Assembly (NCBI GenBank): GCA_035235625.1
Contig: CP141143.1
Span: forward strand, 29,708,592 to 29,772,591
Origin: Saururus chinensis
Lineage: Eukaryota; Streptophyta; Magnoliopsida; Piperales; Saururaceae
Reading direction: 5' to 3'
DNA length: 64,000 nt
This document shows, piece after piece, positions 13,375 through 24,967 of the stretch. Numbering within the stretch: position 1 is the first letter of the stretch; each line of letters begins with the position of its first letter. The position numbers and the translations under genes were made by a program. The notes under the pieces are model-generated. The model was not told the origin of the DNA. It made no database searches and was given only the letters and a program-made list of their open reading frames with translations.

Positions 13375-13560
13375 TAAAAAAATGCAACATCAGTCGACAT
13401 CGTGTATTCTATTAACACGCAAAAATTTCAAGATGTGTTATCAAAACCATGACATGAATGCATGTCATGTTATTATATCTACAATGCAACATATAATTGC
13501 TCTATCGCATGTGTATATCGTGTAATTACTAATACGATATATTACATATTTCAAACTGAC
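13375..13560 (-). repeat. First transposase intron with ATCGTGTT-type motifs
   Basis: Contains atcgtgtattc...ttaacacgc and an inverted pair at 13515-13540 (atatcgtgta...taatacgatat). Coding-like sequence flanks it on both sides. Confidence 0.6.
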
Positions 13561-14000
13561 ATTATCATTGACGAAAAGTCGTGCTTTGACTTGCCCCAGC
13601 AGCTCGCCGAAGCTCACCGATGGATGAATGTTCATCAACCATGCCATTCCACCAATATACATGTTGTCATTGCCGACCTCTCTGTTATAATGGATGCAAA
13701 TACCGATCCTATCCATGATCGGTGTGAAAGAACGATCCTTTCTATGAAATACAGTCGTTGGAGCACTCACACAGTGTCTGCGGTGTCAAAGAATGCTTTT
13801 TTCTTGTTCATCGCCTCTCGCCGGTGAATCACCACTTGTCAGCTCCCACCGGCAAGTTCTGTTCACTGCCGATGACTCCCAGCACACCGGAACGGCGCAG
13901 CGTTGTTCCGGTGTTCATTTATTACTATGAACATTTAAAACATGATATAGTAGAAACCTAAGGGTATTTTGGTCCACAAATATGTCATATGGAATTTCCA

Positions 14001-14060
14001 TTTAAAATCTAGGGAGTATGGAAAATTTCATTCTTTGGCTAGGCAATATGGAAAAAACTC
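14001..14060 (-). repeat. MULE right terminal inverted repeat
   Basis: Ends ggaaaaaactc at 14060 and is followed by the duplication tttaaacta (14061-14069). See the left repeat for the match. Confidence 0.93.
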
Positions 14061-14327
14061 TTTAAACTATTTTAAGTTGGATTCATTTGGAGGAGCCTTT
14101 ACGTATTTAATAAGGCTCGGAGAGGTGAACATATCGAGCCCAAGAACACGTCAATTAGATACATTTAGCGAGAAAATATGCACTTGTGTGGTCTTGTTTT
14201 AAAGGGCTTGTCGATACGAGCACATCGTTACTAAGAACGCATAATTCTGAGTCTGAGGTAGAAAGTTACCGCTATTAAAAAAATTATTTTGTTATTTAAA
14301 AAGAAGTACATATATATATATATATAT

Positions 14328-14366
<39 letters not shown>

Positions 14367-16067
14367 TATATATATATATATAAAATTTTTGCATCAGCTA
14401 GCTGACGCCAGCAGGGCGTCAACTGCTACTAATAGAAGCTGCAGGTGAACTACCACATTGCGGCAGGCAATGTGCAGCCTTGCCTCCGGTTAGCCAACAA
14501 AACCCCAGCCTATGCTTGCAGTTGTGACTATAGGAGTATGAGCTCCTACAGATGTTAGATGTGAAACATGCGTCGCGCATCCAATGACTAGCTTTATCTA
14601 TTTAAAGAGAAGGGGTTCCAATTCGCCCCACCTCTTTTTCCTCTCTTCCCTTATGACCTTTGTCTACTTTAAAGTTTTAAATGCTTGTTTTTAAGCTACT
14701 TCTGGTCTAATTTCTTACGTTCAAAAGTCATTCTTAACTAATTTGAGGGTGCGTTATGTCATAAAGGCACCCATTTTTCAAGTTAACTACTCTAAATAGG
14801 GGAAATGACCCGGGGTAAGGGAGACTCCATCCGCCATTTTTCGGGCCGGAAGGAGGAAACATCCCAGTTAAATAGGAGACTTCGTCCACCATTTTTGGGT
14901 TAGAAGGAGGAAACATCCCAGATAAAAGGGGGACTCTGTCTGCCACTTTCTCTCCAAAAAGAGAATTCTTCCTAGAACAAGGGTAAGCTTCGTTCGCCGC
15001 TCCTAAGCCCGAGAATGTGACAAGGCTCCGACTGGACTACTACTCTTGTCAATTTCAAGAACAAATGGTAGGTGGTTTTAAACTCTAATTATGTGCTACA
15101 ACTAAGCATTCTATTTCATAATTTCTTCATCTCTTAAATAAATATTATTTGAAAACAAAAATTATTAAGGGTGGAGATGCACGAAAATAGTAGCGTCATG
15201 TATGCCTCTTAGTGGGATTTTGTCAAGATATGTTCTTTGAAATATTATTATTTAATGATATTATGATTGATTTTGATCGAATTTAAAGGATAGTTATTTA
15301 GTATAAAGCCCAAAAACTATCATCGATTTTGAAAAATAGCTATTTGGTAAAAAGCCCAAAAATTATTAGAGTTATGAATCCTAGGTCTCACCTATTAAGG
15401 CATATGGCTCACCCATGAAATGAGATATTGTGAAAAGATGTCTTTCATTCTGATAGTATTGCCCCACGAGCACGGGTGTATGTTGCTCTGGTATCGGCGA
15501 TATTCTGTAAATGATAATTTATCTGATTTTAAATTATTTATCGGATTCTGCTTACGAATGATTTATATTAGTTTATCGGAATCTGTGAAGAACTATTTTA
15601 TCTGACTTTACGTATAAGAAATGCATTGGAATCTGTTAGTTGATAATATTATTTTGAGTCAAATTTTGATTATAAACTATTAAGAGAATATTTTATGCAT
15701 ATTAATTTATGCTATATGTTTTAGCATGCTAATAGAATTTAATTCTATCTACTAAGTATAATTATACTCACCCACCCCTAGACGTTGCAAGTCCGAATGA
15801 TGAAGATGATTTTAAAGAAGATAACTCGTAGAACTTCAGAACATTTATGCTTGTATTTATTTTGTTCCCTTTTGTGATGTATTAATTATGTACATTGCGC
15901 TGCTTTGATTTTGCTACGGCATGATAAGCTTTATTTTGTAAAAGTTTTTGTAATTACGTAAATTACTAAATATTTACTCTTCTATACACTGCTGATCTTG
16001 ACCCGCCTTTAATTACAAATTGGCGCACTTTGACCTTTAAAGTAGTTTAAAAGGTCAGGGCACTACA
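14061..16067 (+). repeat. 5' LTR of the gypsy element, right piece
   Basis: Resumes after the MULE and is collinear with 3' LTR bases from ~20590 on. It contains the shared block gggcttgtcgatacgag (14204-14220), a (TA)n run at ~14299-14380, a tandem set of ggaggaaacatccc units (14815-14950), an actcaccc motif (~15768) and the terminus cactaca. Confidence 0.85.
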
Positions 16068-16069
16068 AT

Positions 16070-16082
16070 TGGTATCAAAGCC
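16070..16082 (+). promoter_or_regulatory. Primer binding site, initiator tRNA-Met type
   Basis: tggtatcaaagcc, two bases after the LTR end. It matches the usual plant tggtatcagagc site with one change. Confidence 0.85.
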
Positions 16083-16344
16083 GAAGTTCCACTATCCACA
16101 GATGAGTAACTAAGTCTTTTAGGCTAAATAAATTATCGTATGTATTAATTTTTTATTCCTTATGATTACTTGAGTTATTAATTGCATTTTATTTTCACTT
16201 TGTTAAATTTGATAATTATCTTTTATTTCAATAGATATGTATATGTCATCAATGATGTTTTGATTTAAAATTTTAACTTCTTATTTTTAATTATTTAGAT
16301 TAAGTCTGCAAGTATAAATATTTTCTTTTAAAAACTATGTTTGT

Positions 16345-16566
16345 ATGTCGCCTACTAGTGGGGAGGATGTACTACTATCTGATATCTCCACCCTAGTTGA
16401 TAACACACCTCATGATGTTTTAGCAACCGAAGATTCTACTTCGATTTTTCACAACTTATTGATGCAAAAGATGACTGAGCAGCTCTAAGCATAAGGCTAT
16501 GAAGTGAGTCAGTTCACAAAGGAAAAAGAAAGCAACCGGAATAAAAAGGACAACCTGCCAGAAGTG
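16345..16566 (+). pseudogene. Gypsy gag N-terminal remnant
   Basis: An ATG at 16345 opens a 47-codon frame (starting MSPTSGEDVLL) that stops at 16486. Further gag-like charged sequence runs to the LTR insertion at 16567. It sits 280 bases after the primer site, where gag should start. The assignment rests on position and on the zinc-knuckle gag segment further on, not on a motif here. Confidence 0.5.
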
Positions 16567-18150
16567 TAAGACCTCAAATTTTTATTTTTATTTAATTCCT
16601 TTTAATTGTGTGAATTTATGCAGTTTTGCTTGTTTGCCAGTTTAATTTGATTTGGGGTTATGGGCTAGTTAATTATGAATTTGATAAGGTTTAATTTTAT
16701 TTTTATAAGTTTTAGTATCAAACTTGATTTATCTAATTTTTATCGATTTAATGGCATTCTAACTTAATTTTTCCTTAATTAATGGTGCAGACCCAGCTTG
16801 GACCCCACATCCATATTGGGTGACGTGCGACGCATTTGACCTTCTAACCTTCTATTATTTTATTTTAGTGGGTTTGGGTGTGATTAAATTTATTTTTAAG
16901 CTGAAAATAACCCTACATAGCCACTTAGGGCATTTTCACCTATTATCTAGCCCAACAGTTTGTTTACACATCCCAAAATCCTTATATTTAAGAAAAATCG
17001 TAGCCGCTTTGCCAAATGGGGAAGGATTATGTTAGGATGGAGGAAATATACTACCCCCATTTCCCAAAAGAGATACTTAGATTAAGGTGTGTTTTCTTAC
17101 TCTAATCACCCCTAATCTTTCAATTTTTTTCTTAATCATTTTTATCTCCATTTCTCTTGTCTTGATTCTTGATTTTTTCCATTAATAATTTTATTTTTAA
17201 TTTTAATTTAGAACCCTAATTAGGTAATTTTTGTTTTTAACCTAAGGATATCCTAGATCTATTTATTTTCAACTTGATTTGAGCATATTAGCTAATTTCA
17301 ATTAAGTTTAACAAAAACCCTAATTTTGGGTGGGATTTCTTGAGGATTGAAGCTCTTTCATAGATTCAAAGGCTTCATAGAGGTAAGAGAGTTTTACCTT
17401 GTGTGGTTTTATTCATGGGAATGCATGATTATAATCGATTTGAGTTCTTGCTTCATTTTGAGGTTTAATGGTGATTTGTTAAATGCATGTGATTTATGAT
17501 TATTTTCTTGCAATTAAACATGAGAATGATTAGATCTATCATTTTCTAGGGTTAGATTTTGATTATGTGTTGTTCCATAGTGATTTTTGAATTTATATAC
17601 AATTTTGGAATATTTTTTATTTGAATTTCGGAAGGTTGAAGACGAACTAGAAAAGTGAACTATTCTGGCCGATCGTACAAGCTAAAAGTTGTTCGAGCGG
17701 CCAGCCATTCGAATGGGTTGTCTGCTTGTTCAAACGGACGGCTAGGGTATTCAAACAACAACAAGGCAGTTTTGTGTTTTTGGCTTATTTTGTGGATTTT
17801 CAACCATTTCTTGTTCTCTATTCATAAATATAATTCTTTATGATTATGATGAGTTATAATTACCAATAAATGTCAATGTAATTACATGTGAACTCTCTTT
17901 GAATTATGATTTAGCTCAAGCTTGAACATAACTATACTTTTCTAGGTTTAACATGATGTTATACTTGTCTTGAATCCTTATTTCGACATTTTCTTCACAT
18001 TTACTCCATGATTCTAGTAGGATATGACTATGATAAATTTTGAATGCTTGCACATATGACTTCGAATATAGGTTATTCACGTTTCACATGTTTTAGCTTA
18101 GGCCTGAACACTGCTACATATGTACACTCTTGTATAGACTTATATGATTT
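16567..18150 (+). mobile_element. Truncated LTR (TGTAAGACC family) inside gag
   Basis: Starts TGTAAGACCTC. It is homologous to the minus-strand LTR ending at 26971 (shared ttttgcttgtttgccag-like and gtttcacatgttttagct stretches). It appears to stop short of the 3' end seen in that copy. A cluster of TTCGAA-like palindromic words lies at 17660-17760. The right edge is approximate and no target duplication was found. Confidence 0.65.
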
Positions 18151-18212
18151 TAGCGGAGTGAGGAAACTGAGGCAAGAGCAGTGACACCAAGCTCGACAAG
18201 GGTAAATAAAAG

Positions 18213-19955
18213 TAGGGTTGCCAACGGTATCCATTTTACCATTCTACCATGTATATTGTATCGTTAAAAAGTTAAATGGTATAGTTAAATTTTTTTCAAC
18301 TTGTAAATAAAAGGATAATTTTATCCGATCATTATCTAAATAGAAAGTCATGGAAAAAGTTCTTCCATACCTGTTTATCCGTGACCCATTTGTTATATTT
18401 AGAAAGTATACATATATATACTAATTAATCTTAAGTGGTTTAATTTCAAAAGAGATTGGCTTATGGTCTTTTACAATAATTTTCATATCATGATTTACCA
18501 CGGTGATTTACTTAATGAAAGATATCATTCAAATCCCAAATATTTATTGAATTACTTTAACTACTTACAACCATTCATTATAGTTGTTACAAGCTACTAC
18601 TTGGAAGATGACTCACTCTTTATAGCATTTCATATCTAACTGCACTTTTTCATAAAAAAATATCCATTTGCAATTTATATTTTGTATTCTCTTATACTCA
18701 CTTTGCTTCAATGCTTCCCATTTGGTTGCTTTGTATAATTTTTCTGGTCTCATTAGGTCACGGTTTATCTTTAATCATATGTGTTAAAATCTTAACTAGC
18801 TACATAGACACTTCGTACAAAATATTTTTGCAACTCTCAAGTTAATTTAGATTACATTTTCATAACTCAAACACATAAGTCATTTTTTATATTGATAATT
18901 AAACTTATGAAGTATTTGTTTGTGCAAGGAAATGATTTGTGGTTTTAGAGTAGGATTACTTATTAGGCTCTATTCTACTCGAGGTTAGACTCAAGTTAGC
19001 TCAAATCAAAGCTTGAACTTAGGCTAATAGAACCAAACTCTTGTTTGACCCATCTTGAACTAGCTTAGTTTGAGTGTTGGCTGGCTTAACTTTAAATGAG
19101 TGGTGTAGGTGGTTTATTTTGATATTTGGTATATGTTGGTTGCAATCATGATTTTGTTACAAATCATGTTTGTATATAAGACTACAAAATTTGGAATGAT
19201 CTAGTTATTGAAATAGGTTGGAATCAACAAGTTTTGAATGGGCAAACAAATTTAAGTGAAACCTTAATATGTTTAAGTATATTTTTTCGAAAATATGGGG
19301 GGACACTTATAAATTTTTTTCGGTGATGATGTCATCATCTGGTCAACCTGGGTTGACCCAGTCCAGCTACAAATTTGAGTCAAGGTCCTGGCTAGGTTTT
19401 AAACCATTGTCTCAAAGAGATACTAATGGATAATGTACATCACTACATGTGGTCTTATTCTTGCATGCAATACACCTTCGAAGATAGCTGGCTATGAGAA
19501 GGCAATTGTTATTCTCATCATATTTGGGATTCTTCTGAAACAAGCAATAGATGGATGCCTTGGAGCTTAACTCATATGATAGGAAATAATTATTAGAAAA
19601 TAAGTAGTTTTATAATGTATGTATGCCTAATATATGTATCCATTTACGTTTCATATTTAATCATTACAATTTATTTGCAACAACCATAAATAACAGTAAT
19701 AATGATGTTAGTTTTTTACCTTAGTAATATCTATTTAAGTGAATAGAAGTATTTATTTTAGCCTTTTTTAGCACATTTAAACAAATATAATGGATAATGT
19801 TTATCCAATTAACCGACCAATTATTAGTGGAAGAAATGGTTATAGAAGTACCTATACTATTTACTTAATGAAATAGCTATGGATAAAGATTTGGGAAATG
19901 GTTATGGTAATGGAATAAGTTATACCGTAACCATATCGTTCCATTAGCAACCCTA
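18213..19955. mobile_element. Non-autonomous hAT-type DNA transposon
   Basis: Terminal inverted repeats are tagggttgccaacgg and its mirror ...ccattagcaaccccta-type end (tagcaacccta at 19945-19955). Flanks aataaaag (18205-18212) and aacgaaag (19956-19963) match 6 of 8, fitting the 8-bp duplication of hAT elements. No transposase is recognisable in its 1.74 kb. Confidence 0.75.
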
Positions 19956-19963
19956 AACGAAAG

Positions 19964-20205
19964 TCTCCATTCAACAACATTAATGGTAACCAAAAGTTCT
20001 AGAAACTGAAGAGAGCACAACCTCTAGCTATAGAGGAAAAGAAATTAGATAAATGTCTTAAGTGTAATCAATTTCACCCAAGCAGGCCTTGCTATTATTC
20101 AGAAGGACTTTGTTTTTCATGTGGAGAGAAAGGACATAAGGTTCGGGATTGCCCAAAAAAGTTAAATCAAGTGGAGGCTAAGCTTGAGCAAAAACGTAGG
20201 GCTTA
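19964..20205 (+). pseudogene. Gypsy gag zinc-knuckle segment
   Basis: Encodes CLKCNQFHPSRPC followed by CFSCGEKGHKVRDCPKK (20110-20160). The second is a C-x2-C-x4-H-x4-C retroviral-type zinc knuckle that binds RNA in gag. The doubled Cys arrangement is typical of chromovirus (Del/Tekay-like) gag. A stop at 20203 ends the frame and no protease follows. Confidence 0.8.
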
Positions 20206-20492
20206 GGGTCGAGTTTTTGTTATTGTCACTAAGGGAGCTTGGTCATCTAATGTAATCACCAAATGTACTTTCATATCATATTAAAACGATAGTATAAGAT
20301 TTAGCTCTTTAGCTTTCTATTTTGATCTAAAAATTAATTTATAATTAAGAGGATTTTACCTATATTGCTCAATAGTTTTACTTGTGCATTTAGGGGGAAT
20401 AACATATGTGTTAATCACATTTTTCATTTGATAAGCTTTATGTATATTGATGTGATTTTAAGAATAAACTATTATAGTTATTATAAGCTTTA
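20206..20492 (+). other. Residual internal region before the 3' LTR
   Basis: No coding potential. A purine tract agggggaa at ~20392 could be the old polypurine tract, but it lies about 95 bases before the LTR start, not next to it. Confidence 0.4.
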
Positions 20493-20894
20493 TGTAACGC
20501 CCTAGAATTTGTTTATGTTTTGAAAACTTAAAACGTTTGGGCCCATATAAAAACAAATTTAGGGCCCAATAGCTGGTTCTTTTTAAAATCGGACTATTTT
20601 GAGCTTGATTCGTTCAAAGGAGCCTGACGTATTTGATAGGGCTCAGAGAGATGAACCTATCAAGTCCAAGAAAGAGTCAATCGGACACCGAGATAGTGGA
20701 TTATGCCTTGAGAAGCGTATCATAGGTGGAGCCCACTTTAATTTAGCTAGAAAACATGCCCTTGTATAGTCTTGTTTCAAAGGGCTCGTCGATACGAGTG
20801 CATCAGAACTAAGAATGCACAATTATGATCCAGGGTAGAAAGTTATGCCTGTTGAAGTTTTAAATTTCATTTCATTTTTTTTAAAAAAGATGAA

Positions 20895-20934
<40 letters not shown>

Positions 20935-22133
20935 TAAATTTTTGTGTTAACCAGCTAATGTCACCAGGTGTCAGCTGATGCTGACGTAAGCCGTAGGTGA
21001 GCTGTCGTAATCGACAGTCATTGCCTGCAACAGTAGGCTATGCCTGCTGTAGAAGGTGATGTGTAGGCTAGCCTGCCAAACCGGAGGCTATGCCTATGGT
21101 TTTGATTGCAAGAGCATGGGCTCCTCTAGCTGTTGGATATACAATAGGTATCGTGCATCCAACAACTAGCTTTACCTATTTAAGGAGAGGGGTGGTTTCC
21201 AATTCGCCGCATCCCTTTCTCCTCTCTTCCCATCTGACCTCTTCCCGTGTCGCACATCCAACGGCTACCTTTATCTATTTTAGGAGAGAAGGGTTTTCAA
21301 TTAGCCCTACCCCTTTCTCCTCCTTACCTTCTAGCCTTTGCCCTTTTTAAAGCTTTAAACGCCCATTTTTAAGTCGTTTCTCGTCCAATTTCTTACATTC
21401 AAAAATTATTCATAGCTAATTCGATGGTGCTCTACATTGTAGAGGGGTTTGTATTTCGAGTTAGCTACTCTAAATGGGAGGAATGACCCAAGGTAAGGGG
21501 AGACTATGTGTGTCATTTTTGGGCTAGAAGGAGGAAACATCCTAGTTAAAGGGGAGACTTCGCCCGTCATTTTCGGGCCGAAAGGAGGAAATTCCCAATT
21601 AAAGGAGAGACTTTGTCTGCCACTTTCTAGCCAAAAAGAGAATTCTTCTCAATGCAAGGGGAAGTTCCGTCTGCCAATCCTAAGCCCGAGAACGTGATAA
21701 GGCTCCAACTAAGGACCATTTCTCCAGTCAATTTCAATAACAAAGAGTAGGTGGTTTTAAACTCTAATTCTATGCTACGACTAGGCATTATATTTTGAAA
21801 TTTCTTCATCTCTTAAATAAAATATTATTTCAAAAAAGGATATTATTAAGGGTGGTGATACACTAAAATAGTAGCATCATGTATGCCTCTTAGTGGGATT
21901 TTACCATATACATTCTTTGAAATATTATTATTTTAATAATATTACGATTAATTTTGATTGAATTTGAAGGGTAGTTATTTGGTATAAAGTCTAAAAGTTA
22001 CATGAGTTATGACTCCTAAGTACTGCCTATTAAGGCATATAGCGCGCCCATGAAATGAGATATCGTAGGAAGATCTCTTTTATTCTGATCTGGTTGCCCA
22101 ACGAGCACGAGTGTATGTTGCTATGGTATCGAC
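20493..22133 (+). repeat. 3' LTR of the gypsy element, left piece
   Basis: Starts TGTAACGCCC. Contains the shared block gggctcgtcgatacgag (20782-20798), a (TA)n run at ~20900 and tandem ggaggaaa units (~21490-21660). It is interrupted at 22134 by a minus-strand solo LTR and resumes at 26972. Confidence 0.85.
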
Positions 22134-22689
22134 TGTGTTATGCCGCAACACACGTCACCCCTAAAAGGAACATGGTCCAAGGAGTACGCGGCACACGACG
22201 CGACTAAGTGGAGTTAAAATGCAAAAGACTTAACCCATCCTTGTGTAAATACACAATGTTGTAATGCACAAACACTTTATACAAAAGCAAATTGAGCAAA
22301 GAAAGGACTACTAATTGAAATATTAGTCCACTCATAACTACATCAACTAGTCATAAAATAAAACAAGGCCACACATGACTAAATAAGTCTAAGCCAACAA
22401 TGGTTGATAAGAGACTAAGCCAACAATGGCTAGATAAAGTGTAAAGTAGAGTCAAATGTATATATCTCAACATAATATGAAATCAAACTAACATAAACCA
22501 AGCATCTCTATAAACCCTCTCTCAATGATCGGAGCCATCCTCATGCTCAACATAGAGCCCATCCGAAAAATTTGCATGGCACAACATGTAGCCCCAAAAC
22601 AAAACCACAAAACAAATAGGGGTGAGCTAATGCTCAGCAAAGATTTTAATATAGAAAGTAAACTCATAATGACATCATAGACATTATCA

Positions 22690-23020
22690 ACATTCCATTC
22701 ATCACATAATCATTAACTATGCTCATTCCTCATAGGACAAATCACATATATCCATGCCACTTGTGCATCATGTCATAATTCACATTCCATAACTTATACC
22801 CATGCTACATGTGCATCATATCAAATAAATTCCATATACACATAATCATACCACCTGCATATCATGAAGTATAACATATTCTATAAATGCATAGTCATGT
22901 CACCTACATATCATGTTATAATCTGCATTCCATAAGCACATATCATGTCACCTATGCATCATAGGTTCATCCATACCTCATAAAATATTTACACATTATA
23001 TGTAAACATATGAATCTCAT
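22690..23020 (-). repeat. Imperfect short tandem repeats in the solo LTR
   Basis: Repeated words such as catgccacttgtgcatcat and catgtcacctatgcatcat recur about every 60 bases between ~22750 and 22965. Confidence 0.6.
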
Positions 23021-23526
23021 TCTAACAATCACATCCTGCATGAATCAATTCTCAATATTCATACCATGCATAAATATTTCTCAATATAAGTATTTACTCT
23101 GCAAAATCAAGTGTATTCATCACACACCATCCTGCGTATCAATGCAAATCCACACTATAATCACATGTGTAACATAAGCTTCATTGTTCCAACACAACCT
23201 GTATCAATGAGCATTATTTTTCATCTGCACAACATGTGTCAAAGAGCATTATCTCTCATACACATGCAACAAATCAATAGTAAATGTCTTACAATTAATA
23301 GAAAACAATCAACCCGCTCGCCCAAGACAATCCCTTGCGGGGAAGGTCTGAATTTCAAGAAGAAAAACTAGAGCAAGCTACTCACCCAAGACAAACCTTG
23401 CAAGGGAAAGTTTGAATTCCTCTATATGAAAACTAGATCAACATGGTAGGCTAATGCACACAAACATACCATCATGGATTCTCAATGTCCAAATGACTTA
23501 TCAAATAAACTCACATAGCAACCTAC

Positions 23527-24967
23527 TGATGCACTAAAATAATGTTCAATTAGATGCTTTGAATTCTTGAATTGCAATCCTATTTTGTGTTAATTCATTA
23601 CTTATATATGCTATTTATATCTTGCATAGGTGAGTTGGGCCTCTGTTGTGTTTACATGTCAAAATGGGTTTCGATATGATCCAAGTGGAAAAGGAAGTGA
23701 AGTCCAACTACCTAAAGCTGTTCAAAGATCTAAAATGGGCTCTTAATGGTCTTAGAATGCATTAAATGGTTGAACACAACCTTGTAGACCCATTGGATTT
23801 CAGATTTGTATCAAGAGAACCAAATTTGGGAAGAAGCTGATTTGGACATATTGATATCCTTAGTATTTCTTTCATATCTTTCTATGTAAAATTCGGCTTA
23901 ATATGATTTTGGTTGCATTAGAAATAAGAATGGCATGGCTACAATCACTATTTCAGAAAGAAATTCATAATTCCAAAGATATATAGGTCAAATCGGACAT
24001 GTAAAATGACAACTAGTCAATTAACCCGAGGCCAACACATGGAGCATCTTTTCATTAGCTGTGAATGATACACATAAGGAAAGACAATGATGCTGATTAG
24101 ATAACTAAAGGAAAACTAAAAGATACTTATTTTTTAAATAAATTATTAATTTATTTGATTGATTTAGAATCTAATCATTACCAAAAAAAGTAACAAATCA
24201 AGCAATCAATTAGGATGCAATCAAGGGATATGATTGGACCTTCCCCTTTGAAGTAACTCCTTCTACTCCTATAAATAGAGGGGTGGACGTGGTAGAGGCA
24301 TTATCTCCTCCTATTTTTCTTCTCTTATTTTATATTTTGTATTTTATAGTTTTATTGTAATGGCTTTCTAAGCTCTCTAACTAAGGTTAGAAGTGATTTG
24401 TAACAATCTAATGGAGTTATGTTCATGTTTCATCAATGGTTTCAAGTAAGTATTGGTTATTTGAAGTGATTGTTATTTAATATTGTTTATCTTCTTGTTT
24501 CTTTTTTATCTTAAAACATAAGATGCTTGAAGGCTCTCTTTGATCTTTTATGGTTTTGATACATAGAACTCTTGAAGAAACAATTCTTTTTTATCCTTAA
24601 TCTATCCAAAGTATTTTTTTATCTTTATCTTTATTTTTATTGTTCATATCTTCCGGTTAATGAGCATCTTAATTCAATTCTAAATGAGATAACATGACAC
24701 ATGAAGAACATCATTATATGTTATAATGATCCTTAATGCCTTAGTATTTTATCTTATTATTTTCTTAACTCTTTATTACTTCAATACTCTTCTACTTTTT
24801 CTCTCTTAATCTTTCATTACTTCTCTTATTTTGTAATCATTGTAATAGTCACACAAAGGCAATCCTTGTTGATTCGACCTTGTAAGACTACATCCACTTG
24901 TGTACTTCCAAGTTATATAACCATAAGCTTTGGCTCAATTTGATGAATCAATAGTATATGTGTAACA
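23527..24967 (+). mobile_element. Solo LTR nested in the minus-strand solo LTR
   Basis: Starts tgatgcac and ends gtgtaaca. Flanks cctac (23522-23526) and cctgc (24968-24972) match 4 of 5. It contains a TATA-like ctataaata (~24270). Length is 1441 bp. The host LTR reads through cleanly when it is removed, matching the LTR at 46557-48708 at tctcaacc...agggagg. Confidence 0.75.

Larger units (their letters stand above)
9351..13770 (-). pseudogene. MuDR-type MULE transposase, disabled and interrupted by an LTR
   Basis: Read on the minus strand: an N-terminal exon (~13770-13560), an acidic segment (13364-12957), then after the nested LTR the MuDR DNA-binding domain with CxxxxCNWYIRAS (~10975-10735), and the catalytic core. 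The core shows the first Asp in LLMVDVTFLKGKYPG (~10080), the second in DTIVSDRQKGL (~9900) and a Glu-containing region with NRSESANAI (~9590), the DDE arrangement of MULE transposases. In-frame stops occur after KYPG (~10048) and after EKTWC (~9965), plus others. The C-terminal SWIM zinc finger was not found. Motif-filled introns lie at ~13375-13560 and ~10330-10560. Confidence 0.85.
2099..14060. mobile_element. Mutator-like element (MULE) carrying a ULP1 protease gene and a transposase
   Basis: The element is about 12.0 kb, or about 10.0 kb without the LTR nested in it. It has 60-bp terminal inverted repeats (2099-2158 and 14001-14060, 52 of 60 bases matching by eye) and a perfect 9-bp duplication tttaaacta (2090-2098, 14061-14069), the length expected for Mutator-type transposition. 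A plus-strand ULP1-type protease gene (2968-7003) and a minus-strand MuDR-type transposase (~13770-9351) converge on a middle region of direct repeats. ULP1-bearing MULEs are known (Kaonashi in Arabidopsis, a related group in melon); this copy fits that group. Both genes are disabled. Confidence 0.92.

Noticed and set aside
2680..13560. CRISPR-like array from the recurrent short motifs in the MULE
   Set aside because: Motifs are degenerate, in both orientations, unevenly spaced, and in a plant element; no repeat-spacer order.
16070..16082. Possible tRNA gene fragment (also at 54807)
   Set aside because: Only 13 bases match initiator tRNA-Met; these are retrotransposon primer sites.
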